DNA of 64,000 nucleotides from Aptenodytes patagonicus (lineage: Eukaryota > Chordata > Aves > Sphenisciformes > Spheniscidae), in assembly GCF_965638725.1 (NCBI RefSeq), contig NC_134960.1, forward strand, positions 6,450,501-6,514,500. Reading direction: 5' to 3'. The notes beneath the pieces are model-generated. The model saw nothing but the letters and a program-made list of their open reading frames with translations, was not told the DNA's origin and did not search any database. Position 1 is the first letter of the stretch; each line of letters starts with the position of its first letter. Both the position numbers and the translations under genes were made by a program. Positions 50,801 to 64,000 of this stretch are shown piece by piece.

Positions 50801-52043
50801 ACCCCCAGATCAAAGTTGAAGATGGAAGATATTAAAGAAGTAAATAAAGCGCTAAAGGTACTCTACATCTCATGGATATTTTGACTAAGCACATGCATTT
50901 CATTTAACACCTTCAAATTTCACCACGGTTATCTGACTTTAAAAGGTGGCTTTTGAAAAATACCAACAAGGTTGGTAAACTGCCTTTGAATTTTATTTTA
51001 TAAATTTATTTGTCTCTACAGTGACATTTTCATTCCAATTTTCTAGGGTCATACCTGGCTGAAGGATGATGAAGCAACACACTGCAAGCAATGTGAAAAG
51101 GAATTCTCTATCTCGAGAAGGAAGGTAGTGGTGTTCAGTGGATTTTTTTTTTTTTTCCTTTTTTGCACATCAAAACAAAAATTGTGCTGTTGCATAGTTC
51201 GCTAGGGAAGACCCGACACTGCTTCAATTCCAGACCGTGTCAGCATGATAACTACGTAGAGAAGTAATTTGGTATTTCCCATCCTAAAAATAATGTTCTT
51301 CTGCTTGGGCCCTCTCCTTGGTGGGGAGCTGTGACAGGCTGTGTTCTCTCGTGATGTGGTTCATCTCCCTTCCCTGTTGACCTGTGTGCAGTGAGGACCG
51401 GAGGCTGACAGGCCGTGCTGTGCCTTTCAGCCGCAGGGGACTGCTGCCGGGGTCCTGCTCGGTGGTTTGGGACAGCGCACTGTGCCTGCACGGGGCGCCT
51501 GGCAGGCACTGGTGCCCCAGGCACTTTCCTCTGCGTAGAGCCGGGCCCGCGTGCGCTTTCCCGAAAGCCTGGGCCTGGCTGTGTGGCGATCCACGCAGGG
51601 CGTGCCAGAGAGCTGCGAAATGGCGGCAGAGCGGCTCCTCCAGCCCCTGGCCGGGCCTGCTCCGCCTGTGAGCCGGGGGCGGGCAGCTCCTGGTCGCGGA
51701 GGGAACCGGGCTGTGTGGGGATCACACTGCTCCGCATTCAGCCTGCTGCGCAGGAGGAAGTGCTGCTGGGAGGGTTGGGCCTGTCGGGAAGTGGAGGATG
51801 ATGTCAGCGGACTCCGAAAGCTTTGATAAAGGTCTGATTTATCTCTTCCTGGTGCTCAATTTTTAGGCAGCTGTGCTTATTCTAACTCTCTGTTTGTAGC
51901 ATCACTGCAGAAACTGTGGGGACATCTTCTGCAACACTTGTTCCAGTAATGAACTTGCACTGCCATCGTATCCTAAACCTGTCCGTGTTTGTGATACTTG
52001 TCACACTTTGCTACTTCAGCGGTGTTCGTCCAATTCCTCCTAA
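35611..52043 (+). CDS. RUFY1: RUFY1, RUN and FYVE domain-containing protein 1 (18 coding exons)
   Basis: The spliced frame joins 35611-35878, 39291-39464, 39813-39930, 40528-40629, 40949-41072, 42202-42260, 42986-43051, 43689-43758, 44704-44805, 45234-45350, 46024-46191, 47765-47862, 48334-48453, 49258-49387, 50254-50348, 50809-50857, 51047-51124 and 51900-52043. All phases agree and give 693 residues plus stop (human about 708). RUFY1 (Rabip4') binds Rab4 and other small GTPases through its RUN and coiled-coil parts and PtdIns3P through its FYVE finger, acting in early-endosome recycling. Seen here: an acidic N-terminus with DDFEIVD, a RUN domain at about residues 125-260, coiled coil at about 300-615 and FYVE at about 621-688. 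The FYVE finger has WLKDD, RRKHHCRNCG and all eight zinc cysteines (633, 636, 649, 652, 657, 660, 677, 680). The start was chosen because the ATG at 35,611 has A at -3 and G at +4 and matches the known N-terminal region; the frame opens slightly upstream only at a GTG. No frame break is seen. Confidence 0.97.
36489..36511. repeat. Short perfect hairpin
   Basis: Arms GCCTGGAGT (36489-36497) and ACTCCAGGC (36503-36511) pair perfectly around the five-base loop CTCGT. It lies inside RUFY1 intron 1. It is too short to be a microRNA precursor and no role is known. Confidence 0.6.
36985..37035. repeat. MIR-like SINE fragment
   Basis: The phrase 'cagcttcttatctgtaaag' followed by 'taagggaatacaa' resembles the 'cagtttccccatctgtaaaatggggataat' segment of MIR. 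It is a short, diverged fragment in RUFY1 intron 1. Confidence 0.4.
38814..38823. promoter_or_regulatory. TCTCGCGAGA CpG-island promoter element
   Basis: A perfect ten-base palindrome of the CGCG type, bound in vertebrates by BANP at unmethylated CpG-island promoters (and formerly linked to Kaiso). It sits in the CpG island before RUFY1 exon 2 and supports use of that island as a promoter. Confidence 0.75.
38847..38882 (+). other. Candidate 11-codon upstream ORF in alternative exon 1b
   Basis: ATG GCG GTG opens a short frame ending in TAA at 38880-38882. It would lie in the leader of a short RUFY1 transcript if that transcript starts upstream of 38,847. Its end overlaps the X-box. The transcription start is not known, so the uORF is conditional. 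Confidence 0.3.
38870..38883. promoter_or_regulatory. RFX X-box GTTGCCGTGGTAAC
   Basis: Matches the RFX consensus GTNRCC-(0-3 N)-RGYAAC, with half-sites GTTGCC and GGTAAC and a two-base spacer. RFX factors act at ciliary gene promoters among others. It is embedded in the CpG island before exon 2 of RUFY1. Confidence 0.7.
39291..39464 (+). CDS. RUFY1: RUFY1 coding exon 2 with alternative start codon
   Basis: Preceded by a pyrimidine-rich tract and CCCAG. Encodes residues 90-147, with [16 protein letters not shown] and the start of the RUN domain ([17 protein letters not shown]). The ATG at 39,308-39,310 sits in a strong context (GCCATGG) and is the expected start of the short, 598-residue isoform. 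Donor AAAG|GTGGGC. Confidence 0.96.
39813..39930 (+). CDS. RUFY1: RUFY1 coding exon 3
   Basis: RUN-domain exon reading [20 protein letters not shown] and continuing to SVKNLPELK. It is nearly identical to the mammalian sequence. Acceptor CTTTAG, donor GAA|GTAAGT. Confidence 0.97.
40528..40629 (+). CDS. RUFY1: RUFY1 coding exon 4
   Basis: RUN-domain exon with [20 protein letters not shown] and then [13 protein letters not shown]. The [14 protein letters not shown] block is a signature of the RUFY RUN domain. Acceptor TTTTAG, donor AAG|GTAACA. Confidence 0.97.
40949..41072 (+). CDS. RUFY1: RUFY1 coding exon 5
   Basis: End part of the RUN domain: [20 protein letters not shown] and then [20 protein letters not shown]. 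Acceptor TTCCAG, donor CAG|GTGATG. Confidence 0.97.
41845..41869 (+). repeat. T12-G13 homopolymer junction
   Basis: Twelve T (41845-41856) are followed directly by thirteen G (41857-41869) in RUFY1 intron 5. It is a simple repeat prone to length error in sequencing. Confidence 0.85.
42202..42260 (+). CDS. RUFY1: RUFY1 coding exon 6
   Basis: Encodes [19 protein letters not shown], the link between the RUN domain and the coiled coil. Acceptor TTTCAG, donor ACA|GTACGT. Confidence 0.95.
42780..42812. repeat. Perfect 13-bp inverted repeat, 7-base loop
   Basis: Arm CTGTTCAGCTGCT (42780-42792) pairs perfectly with AGCAGCTGAACAG (42800-42812) around GAGGAGA, within RUFY1 intron 6. It could form a small stem in the pre-mRNA. 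No known family. Confidence 0.7.
42986..43051 (+). CDS. RUFY1: RUFY1 coding exon 7
   Basis: Encodes [20 protein letters not shown], where mammals have [22 protein letters not shown]. The acceptor AACTAG has a poor pyrimidine tract, but the phase and homology fix it. Donor AAG|GTGGGA. Confidence 0.92.
43689..43758 (+). CDS. RUFY1: RUFY1 coding exon 8
   Basis: Start of the coiled coil: [20 protein letters not shown] followed by QEE. Heptad-like spacing of Leu and Ile. Acceptor CTGCAG, donor GAG|GTTTGT. Confidence 0.96.
44224..44254. repeat. AT microsatellite
   Basis: An (AT)n tract (44224-44239) and a second short TA tract (about 44245-44254) separated by a few A, in RUFY1 intron 8. Confidence 0.85.
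44704..44805 (+). CDS. RUFY1: RUFY1 coding exon 9
   Basis: Coiled-coil exon beginning [20 protein letters not shown] and ending RERSEKSVE. Acceptor AACAG, donor GAG|GTGGGA. In-frame, phase 0 at both ends, so it could be skipped without a frameshift. Confidence 0.97.
45234..45350 (+). CDS. RUFY1: RUFY1 coding exon 10
   Basis: Coiled-coil exon with [20 protein letters not shown] and then [19 protein letters not shown]. Phase 0 at both ends. Acceptor TTGTAG, donor CTG|GTAAGA. Confidence 0.97.
46024..46191 (+). CDS. RUFY1: RUFY1 coding exon 11
   Basis: Coiled-coil exon beginning [20 protein letters not shown] and ending [10 protein letters not shown]. It is almost unchanged from mammals. The acceptor is an unusual TTTGTAAG with a weak pyrimidine tract, but the exon boundary is fixed by phase and homology. 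Phase 0 at both ends. Donor CAG|GTATGT. Confidence 0.96.
47765..47862 (+). CDS. RUFY1: RUFY1 coding exon 12
   Basis: Encodes [20 protein letters not shown] and then [12 protein letters not shown], coiled coil. Acceptor CTACAG, donor GAGAG|GTAATA. Confidence 0.96.
48334..48453 (+). CDS. RUFY1: RUFY1 coding exon 13
   Basis: Encodes [20 protein letters not shown] and then [19 protein letters not shown]. It is less conserved than its neighbours. Acceptor TTGTAG, donor ATG|GTATTT, which is a weak donor. Confidence 0.93.
49258..49387 (+). CDS. RUFY1: RUFY1 coding exon 14
   Basis: Encodes [20 protein letters not shown] followed by [20 protein letters not shown] and LKK, coiled coil. Acceptor AAATAG, donor AAG|GTACGC. 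Confidence 0.96.
50254..50348 (+). CDS. RUFY1: RUFY1 coding exon 15
   Basis: Encodes [20 protein letters not shown] and then [11 protein letters not shown], the end of the main coiled coil. Acceptor TTATAG, donor CCA|GTAAGT. Confidence 0.97.
50635..50790 (+). mobile_element. Old CR1/L3-like LINE fragment in RUFY1 intron 15
   Basis: The block has ordered phrases 'gacaaagcttcctggtgatac', 'gggcggttcag', 'tggaatggcaggtaaaactgaa' and 'ctaaatgtgaagtcatgcag'. These resemble the reverse-transcriptase 3' part of CR1/L3-type LINEs (consensus-like 'atggcagatgaaattcaatg...taaatgtaaagt-atgca'). Strong divergence marks it as old. It ends about 20 bases before the acceptor of exon 16. Confidence 0.55.
50809..50857 (+). 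CDS. RUFY1: RUFY1 coding exon 16
   Basis: A 49-base exon encoding [16 protein letters not shown], immediately before the FYVE exons. Acceptor CCCCCAG after a T-run, donor AAG|GTACTC. Confidence 0.96.
51047..51124 (+). CDS. RUFY1: RUFY1 coding exon 17 (FYVE, first half)
   Basis: Encodes [20 protein letters not shown] and SISRRK: the FYVE WxxD motif, the first zinc Cys pair and the first residues of the basic RRKHHCR phosphoinositide-binding motif. Phase 0 at both ends. Acceptor TTCTAG, donor AAG|GTAGTG. Confidence 0.98.
51125..51899 (+). other. RUFY1: RUFY1 intron 17 with CpG-rich block
   Basis: Last intron, splitting the FYVE motif. Positions about 51,380-51,830 are GC- and CpG-rich, unlike the rest of the gene's introns. 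Open frames on both strands here appear to be composition artefacts. No good internal exon is supported. Confidence 0.7.
51900..52043 (+). CDS. RUFY1: RUFY1 coding exon 18 (FYVE, second half, stop)
   Basis: Encodes [20 protein letters not shown] followed by [20 protein letters not shown] and RCSSNSS, then TAA at 52,041-52,043. It completes the basic motif and carries six of the eight zinc cysteines. Acceptor TTGTAG. Confidence 0.98.
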   Translation, partial: HHCRNCGDIFCNTCSSNELALPSYPKPVRVCDTCHTLLLQRCSSNSS

Positions 52044-52625
52044 GGCTTTCGTAACCTTGACAGGACCACTTTAACATTGGAAAAGTAGCCATTATTTTCT
52101 TAATTCTGAATTCCAGGCATCTTCTGTGCAGCAGACTGTCTGGTCTCTAGTATTTGCCACTGTAAGACAGAGCAGCGTAAAATAATTCATAGGGATTATG
52201 CAAGCTAATGTTTCTCCAACTGGAATAATTAAGAAAATTAAACCAACTGTAATTTCCGTTAGAGTTCTATTTGAAACTAAACTGCAAATTCACTTTTCTG
52301 CTTTTTATAGATATTTGTATTAAAATTTGTATATGGCATTTCTATGTTTATTTGATCCCTCTAGATGTCGCTGTCTTTCTGCACGTTAACTTCAGTTCCT
52401 CTGTACCTTCACTGTAGGTGCTCCTGTGTGTTTCACGGGTTAGTGTACAGTTTTGTATTTGCTCTAAGTAAAGAGAAGAAAAGTCATGAATTGTCCGTAG
52501 AAAGAGCTTTATGACAAGTGTCGATGAACGTGCCTTCAGTTCACTGCGGAGTCACTTGTTCTGAAAGTCGCTGTGACCACGGTATGGTAGTTACACAATA
52601 AAAGCCTTTTGCAAAAACTGAAAGC
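52044..52625 (+). other. RUFY1: RUFY1 3' untranslated region
   Basis: Non-coding AT-rich sequence from the TAA to just past the AATAAA at 52,597. The end point is estimated from the usual 10-30 base spacing after the signal. Confidence 0.7.
52597..52602 (+). terminator. RUFY1: RUFY1 polyadenylation signal AATAAA
   Basis: Canonical AATAAA about 555 bases after the stop codon. It is the first canonical hexamer I see in the 3' UTR on the plus strand. Confidence 0.75.
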
Positions 52626-54040
52626 AAGACTGAAGTTCTGATTTCCGACAGCTGTCAGCCACGTATCCCAGAAGAGAACGTTCCTGTACGGCCACGCACG
52701 TCGAGGGCTGCAGCTAGAGCTGCTGAAATGCATCTAGAGTAACCGACCAACATGTGCACGCGCACAGTATCCTCCTGGAAGGTGCCAGATAAAGCCAGTG
52801 CTCTGCAGAGGCAGCTAACTGCTTCCGTACTTCCCCAGCAAAAAAAGCAGGCAGTGCCTCTGGCTCGCAGGGACACAGCAGGGCAGTTGCTCAGATTTAG
52901 CTGCCTTCACCAGCGAGGCTATTACTGACTCCTGCGTGTCTCTTGCCAATGATGTCATTTTCTCAAGCCCTGAGCAAGGTTGCCCTCAGGGCTGAGGCAG
53001 GCTGGTGCACAAGTAGTCTGCAATACACCAGCTCTGCTGCTGTTGCGTCCAGGTAGCAGCTGTCCGGTTACACCTTACTAACAGAGCCAGCCGGGTGAAT
53101 CCCCAAGAGCGCCCATGCTGCTTGGCCAGTGCCACAGGAGACAGCAGCTCTTCGGCTGAAGGGAGCATGCGATCGCACACAGGCTGTTTCTTTCAAAGGC
53201 TTCATTTACAGCAGTACAAACCCCAGTGAGATCCTGCTCTGTTGTTTGGGTCTTCAGTTTCCCCCCAACTCTGCTGGAAGCTCAGCAGGGACACAACTCT
53301 TGTATCCAAACCTGCTCCACCCATGATTTGTTACTGCCATCAGCTTCCAGTTCGAAGCAGGTTTTTAAGAGGGCAAGGACACCAGTGGCTGCAAGGTGAA
53401 GTGCTCCAGGTTTAACCCTTTCTAGCTCCACTGCTGCAAAACAAGACAGGTTTTTCTTCACTGCAGAAAAGGACCTCAAATGTTTAACCCTTGGGAAGAG
53501 CGGGGAATGAGAAAGGGCAAATAAATTTACTGTGGCAAATACATGGAAGCAGATTCCATATTATTCCAGGGGAGGTTCCAGTGCTCAAAGCTGTAACAAA
53601 GCTGTAACAAAGCTGTTTATAAAACCGCATCTTTCAGCGTGATGTTTGACAAGCGGAATTTATTGAAACATGGTTGCACTGAGCTGCAGCACCCACTGGT
53701 GCAGCACTTCAGCTCCAAAGGAGAGATGACTACCAGCAAATACAGAATTGCCTTTCGGCCTCCCTCTGCAGCTTTGAGACCATGCCATGACCTTGGTCAT
53801 GTCACAGCCTTGCAGCATGTCTGGCACCTGCAGGGCTGGTTCTCTTTGCTACCCCCCCATTGTCACCTCAACACCCCCAAGGCCAGCCCTCAGGTGAGGA
53901 TTCGCCTTAGGAGTAGCCACAATGCTCACGGCAGGTGCATGTTAGAGAACCACGAGCACAGAGGAGACAGGAGCGCAGTGGCACTTCTGCAGGGGTAGCT
54001 ACACCAGGCAAGCGGGAGGTCAAGAAGGAGTGAGTTCCAG
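52626..54040. other. Intergenic region between converging RUFY1 and HNRNPH1 3' ends
   Basis: About 1.4 kb of moderately GC-rich sequence. It holds short unconvincing open frames and an 11-base tandem repeat at 53587-53616. A second TTTATT (minus-strand AATAAA) at 53659-53664 could serve as a distal HNRNPH1 poly(A) signal. I see no gene. Confidence 0.65.
53587..53616. repeat. 11-bp tandem repeat AAAGCTGTAAC
   Basis: Two complete copies and one partial copy of AAAGCTGTAAC in tandem. A small minisatellite-like tract in the intergenic region. Confidence 0.8.
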
Positions 54041-54695
54041 TTTTTAAAAGGAAGATTTATTTAACAAGTTTCACTTAGCGCAATACACCTAAAAAGGAAA
54101 TCACAATACAATGAAAGATTAAATCAAGGCCTCAGAATTTTATACGAACACCAAGACCAAAATCCTAAAGTAGCCGTATTGCGTCTCAACACGTTTCCCC
54201 CATTAACTTAAAAAAAAAAGCTTTAACGTGCCTTACAGGATATTAAAAGAAATAAACTAGAACTAACATGCCAAATGTTCACTTTGAATTTCAGACACAG
54301 CTCCTAAATCATTTCTTTACAAAAAAGCATGTCTCTTTCAACATGTATTCAAAACAGTGTTGATGTAATATGGTATAAGAGCAACATTTAACGTAATTCA
54401 AACAGCTTTAACCTAAATACGCTTACTGCTTAAATACACTCCTACAACAAAACTAACTTGAGAAACGCTCAAAATTGTTTAACAGTTATAGTCTTTACTC
54501 AACTTGGTTATTACATCCTAGATGAATGTTCATTTCTGTATGTTCAAAAATACCGAACCTGGAAGGTTTTAAAATAACAATCCTGAATTCACTTACAGTA
54601 AAGCATAAATCACAAGCTTGTATTGCAAAACTGTTAAACTTAGTTTTTTGTTTTTTTGTTTTTTAAAAAAGATTTGACCAAAAGTCAGCGATTGG
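54041..54695 (-). other. HNRNPH1: HNRNPH1 3' untranslated region
   Basis: AT-rich non-coding sequence between the stop codon and the poly(A) signal at 54,056-54,061, read on the minus strand. The cleavage point is estimated. Confidence 0.75.
54056..54061 (-). terminator. HNRNPH1: HNRNPH1 polyadenylation signal AATAAA
   Basis: TTTATT on the plus strand reads AATAAA on the minus strand, about 635 bases after the HNRNPH1 stop codon and followed by a T-rich stretch in the sense orientation. A possible distal site lies at 53,659-53,664. Confidence 0.75.
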
Positions 54696-62226
<7,531 letters not shown>

Positions 62227-62270
62227 CACATTGGGGGTGAGGCTCGGCTCCGTCTCAGCTTCTGTAGTTG

Positions 62271-62620
62271 CTGGAGAAAACCAAAGCAGGCCCTTTGAGA
62301 CGCCGCACAGCACGGCCGCCACCCGCACCCCCTCAGAGCGCCCGGCGGCCCCCTTGGCCTGTGCCCGCCCACCCCCGAGCCTCCTCTACCTCGGACCGCT
62401 GCCCGCCACACACACACGGAGCCGCTCCCGCCCGGCGCACGCCTGGCCCGTCCCCCCGGCCCGCGCCCAGCCCCATCCCCGCACGCACACATGGTGGGGC
62501 TCCGCGGTGGTTCTAGGGCTCCGAGCCTGATCCGCTGTCCGGAGAGCGCCTAGTCCCGGTCAGGCGGCAGCGAGCGGGCGAGCCTGTGGCGAGAGCGCGC
62601 TAGGAAATGGCGGCGGGTAC
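62271..62620 (-). other. HNRNPH1: HNRNPH1 5' leader region: probable non-coding first exon and intron
   Basis: GC-rich sequence upstream of the first coding exon. The non-coding first exon probably starts near 62,600, where GCCGCCATTTCC (a YY1-like element) lies on the sense strand. A possible donor is CCGAG|GTAGAG after position 62,390. The boundaries are not resolved from sequence alone. Confidence 0.5.
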
Positions 62621-63300
62621 TCCCGCTTCCGCTGGGCCGGGCCTTCCGCCGCACAAAGAACCCCGGCCCCAGAAACCGCCCTGGTGGGCCCGACGACTTG
62701 CAGTCCCCGCCGACGCGCACAGCATCCGTGGCCGGCAGGAGCGCGGCGTGTGGCGAGCGGCCGCCGAGGAGCGCGGGCTGCCCGCGCCGCGCACCGGCTC
62801 CCGAGAGGGGCTGCGGCGTGGCTGAGAGCAAGGCGCGGGGCGCATGCGCATAGACACCCGGAGGGCTCCTGCCCCGCCCCCGCAGGACCCACCTGCGCAT
62901 GCTCCGTAGTGCCACTGCGCTCCTCCGCCCCGGGACGCACACCCGCTACGCAAACGTCCCCCGCGCCGCTCCCGCCAGGTTGCGCATGCGTCCTCGCTAG
63001 TCTACGTTCTTCCACCACCCCCCGCCCCCGGCAGTTTGGGCGCATGCGTCGCCTGCCTACCCCTCTGAACAAAGCCACGGCGCGGACTCCCGCGCGGAGC
63101 GCGGGCCGGGCCTGCGCCTCTCTCCACACTGCGCATGCCCCGAAGGCCGCACGCCGCTCCCCCCGTCCTCCCTCCGGCGCCCGGCCCGGGGCCGCTGGTG
63201 TGCGCGGGGGGGGGGGGCCGGGCCCCGCCACCGACACTCGCCCCCCGCACCAGCGCGGCACGCGTTGCACGGAGAGCAGGAGTCTGGCTGAACAAAGAGG
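62600..63300 (-). promoter_or_regulatory. HNRNPH1: HNRNPH1 CpG-island promoter with NRF1-like sites
   Basis: About 700 bases of dense CpG, continuing the GC-rich leader. GCGCATGC-type cores of the NRF1 consensus (YGCGCATGCGC) occur near 62840, 62894, 62981, 63040 and 63131. A YY1-like element is at 62604-62612. No TATA box is apparent. Such islands are typical of housekeeping RNA-processing genes. The island is wide enough for divergent transcription as well, but I see no plus-strand gene. Confidence 0.8.
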
Positions 63301-63321
63301 TGTGTGGGAACTAGCACTTAC

Positions 63322-63381
63322 CAGCTTCAAATGCTGACGCTACCCCACGTGAAACAATCTGCTCGCTTCGGTCACTGAAGC
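63322..63381 (-). other. Possible upstream non-coding exon of HNRNPH1
   Basis: On the minus strand a 60-base segment is flanked by ACACACCAG and by a strong donor CTG|GTAAGT. It would lie upstream of the main CpG-island promoter. Mammalian HNRNPH1 is known to have alternative upstream leader exons. This may be an equivalent, or a chance pair of splice-like sites. Confidence 0.35.
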
Positions 63382-64000
63382 CTGGTGTGTTTGTAGGAGA
63401 TGGGGAGAGAAGAGACATGGGTCACAATTACGATAAAAGAAAGGAAAATATAACTCCCTCCCATCTCCTCCAAACACACCAGACCTAGCTAGATTTAACC
63501 CTGAGTCTCATTATTACAGAAATAACTACAGTAGCACAGCCTCAGACAGTTGCTGTAAAGCATTTAACTATCATCTGAGAATCCTACACCCCCTTTTCTT
63601 TGCCCTGCAAAGAACACACAGTTCGTGTTTCAACTGGCAGTCGCCCACACAGGTGATAGAGAACCCACACCAAGAGTTAAACAGACTCCATGAAACCCCA
63701 GGCGTGCCAACACTGACACTGGGGGTTCGGAGCCGAGAAGCAAAGCTGCTCAGAGCAGCGTCTGACCCTTCACCCGTGCGTGTTTCCCTTCCCGTCAATG
63801 CCAAAACTGACTGACAGCCCCAGGCTGAGCCATTGCACTGCCTGCCCGCAAGTCTACATGGCCTCATCTCTCACATAGCTACGTAAAATGTTTAGTTTAA
63901 CAGATACCAGTCCAGACCACTAACAACTACCTCCCCCCAAAGCTGGAGGCTTTCTGGGAAGAAAAAAAAGAGAAAAAGAAAAAAGGATGCTCTCAAAGTT
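63382..64000. other. Right-edge sequence without a supportable gene
   Basis: Mixed composition with an A-rich end (63961-63985). The 98-codon minus-strand open frame at 63571-63867 has no recognisable domain. If the possible upstream exon is real, this is HNRNPH1 upstream intron. Confidence 0.5.

Noticed and set aside
51252..51737. 161-codon minus-strand open frame in RUFY1 intron 17
   Set aside because: Lies in the CpG-rich block and has competing plus-strand frames. The Arg/Ala/Pro-rich translation has no known domain.
53639..53998. 119-codon plus-strand frame between the two genes
   Set aside because: No domain and not conserved with anything I recognise. It sits in the tail-to-tail intergenic region.
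62560..63330. 256-codon minus-strand open frame in the HNRNPH1 CpG island
   Set aside because: GC-rich DNA has few stop codons. Long overlapping frames exist on both strands here, the translation is Arg/Ala/Gly/Pro-rich without a domain, and it overlaps the promoter.
62684..63337. 217-codon plus-strand open frame in the same island
   Set aside because: Same composition artefact. No domain, no spliced partner and low-complexity translation.

Overview
This is vertebrate nuclear DNA, almost certainly from a bird. There are no operon-style genes. Both protein-coding genes are split by GT-AG introns. A chicken-repeat-1 (CR1) retroposon lies near 12.1-12.36 kb, carrying its typical 3' end and a terminal ATTCTATG-type octamer array. 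The gene pair RUFY1-HNRNPH1 matches the order known from human 5q35.3. I cannot name the species.

Layout. Positions 1 to about 35.4 kb are AT-rich and gene-poor. Apart from one clear CR1 copy, some decayed MIR-like and other old repeats, and short tandem duplications, I see no supportable exon there. RUFY1 (plus strand) runs from the start codon at 35,611 to the stop at 52,043. I traced 18 coding exons with consistent phases, giving 693 codons plus stop. The first intron holds a strong CpG island (about 38.64-39.26 kb) that looks like a second promoter for the shorter isoform, starting at the ATG at 39,308. About 1.4 kb separates the RUFY1 3' end from the end of HNRNPH1, which is on the minus strand and converges on it. 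HNRNPH1 has 11 coding exons from the start codon at 62,226 down to the stop at 54,696 (444 codons plus stop) and a large CpG-island promoter (about 62.26-63.3 kb) with five NRF1-like sites. From about 63.3 kb to the right edge there may be one upstream non-coding exon.

Function. RUFY1 (Rabip4/Rabip4') is a RUN-coiled-coil-FYVE effector of Rab4 and related GTPases on early and recycling endosomes. HNRNPH1 is a nuclear G-tract-binding splicing regulator with three quasi-RRMs and Gly/Tyr-rich low-complexity regions. They are neighbours but not a functional unit. One possible link is that G-tracts, the hnRNP H ligand, occur in HNRNPH1's own introns and in a RUFY1 intron.

I found no sign of a new multi-gene system. 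The most useful observations are regulatory: the dual RUFY1 promoter, tandem in-frame 3' splice sites in HNRNPH1, absence of the short peptide duplication known in human HNRNPH1, intronic G-tracts with a hairpin, the NRF1 cluster, a CpG-rich block inside the last RUFY1 intron, and an old CR1 copy abutting a RUFY1 splice acceptor.
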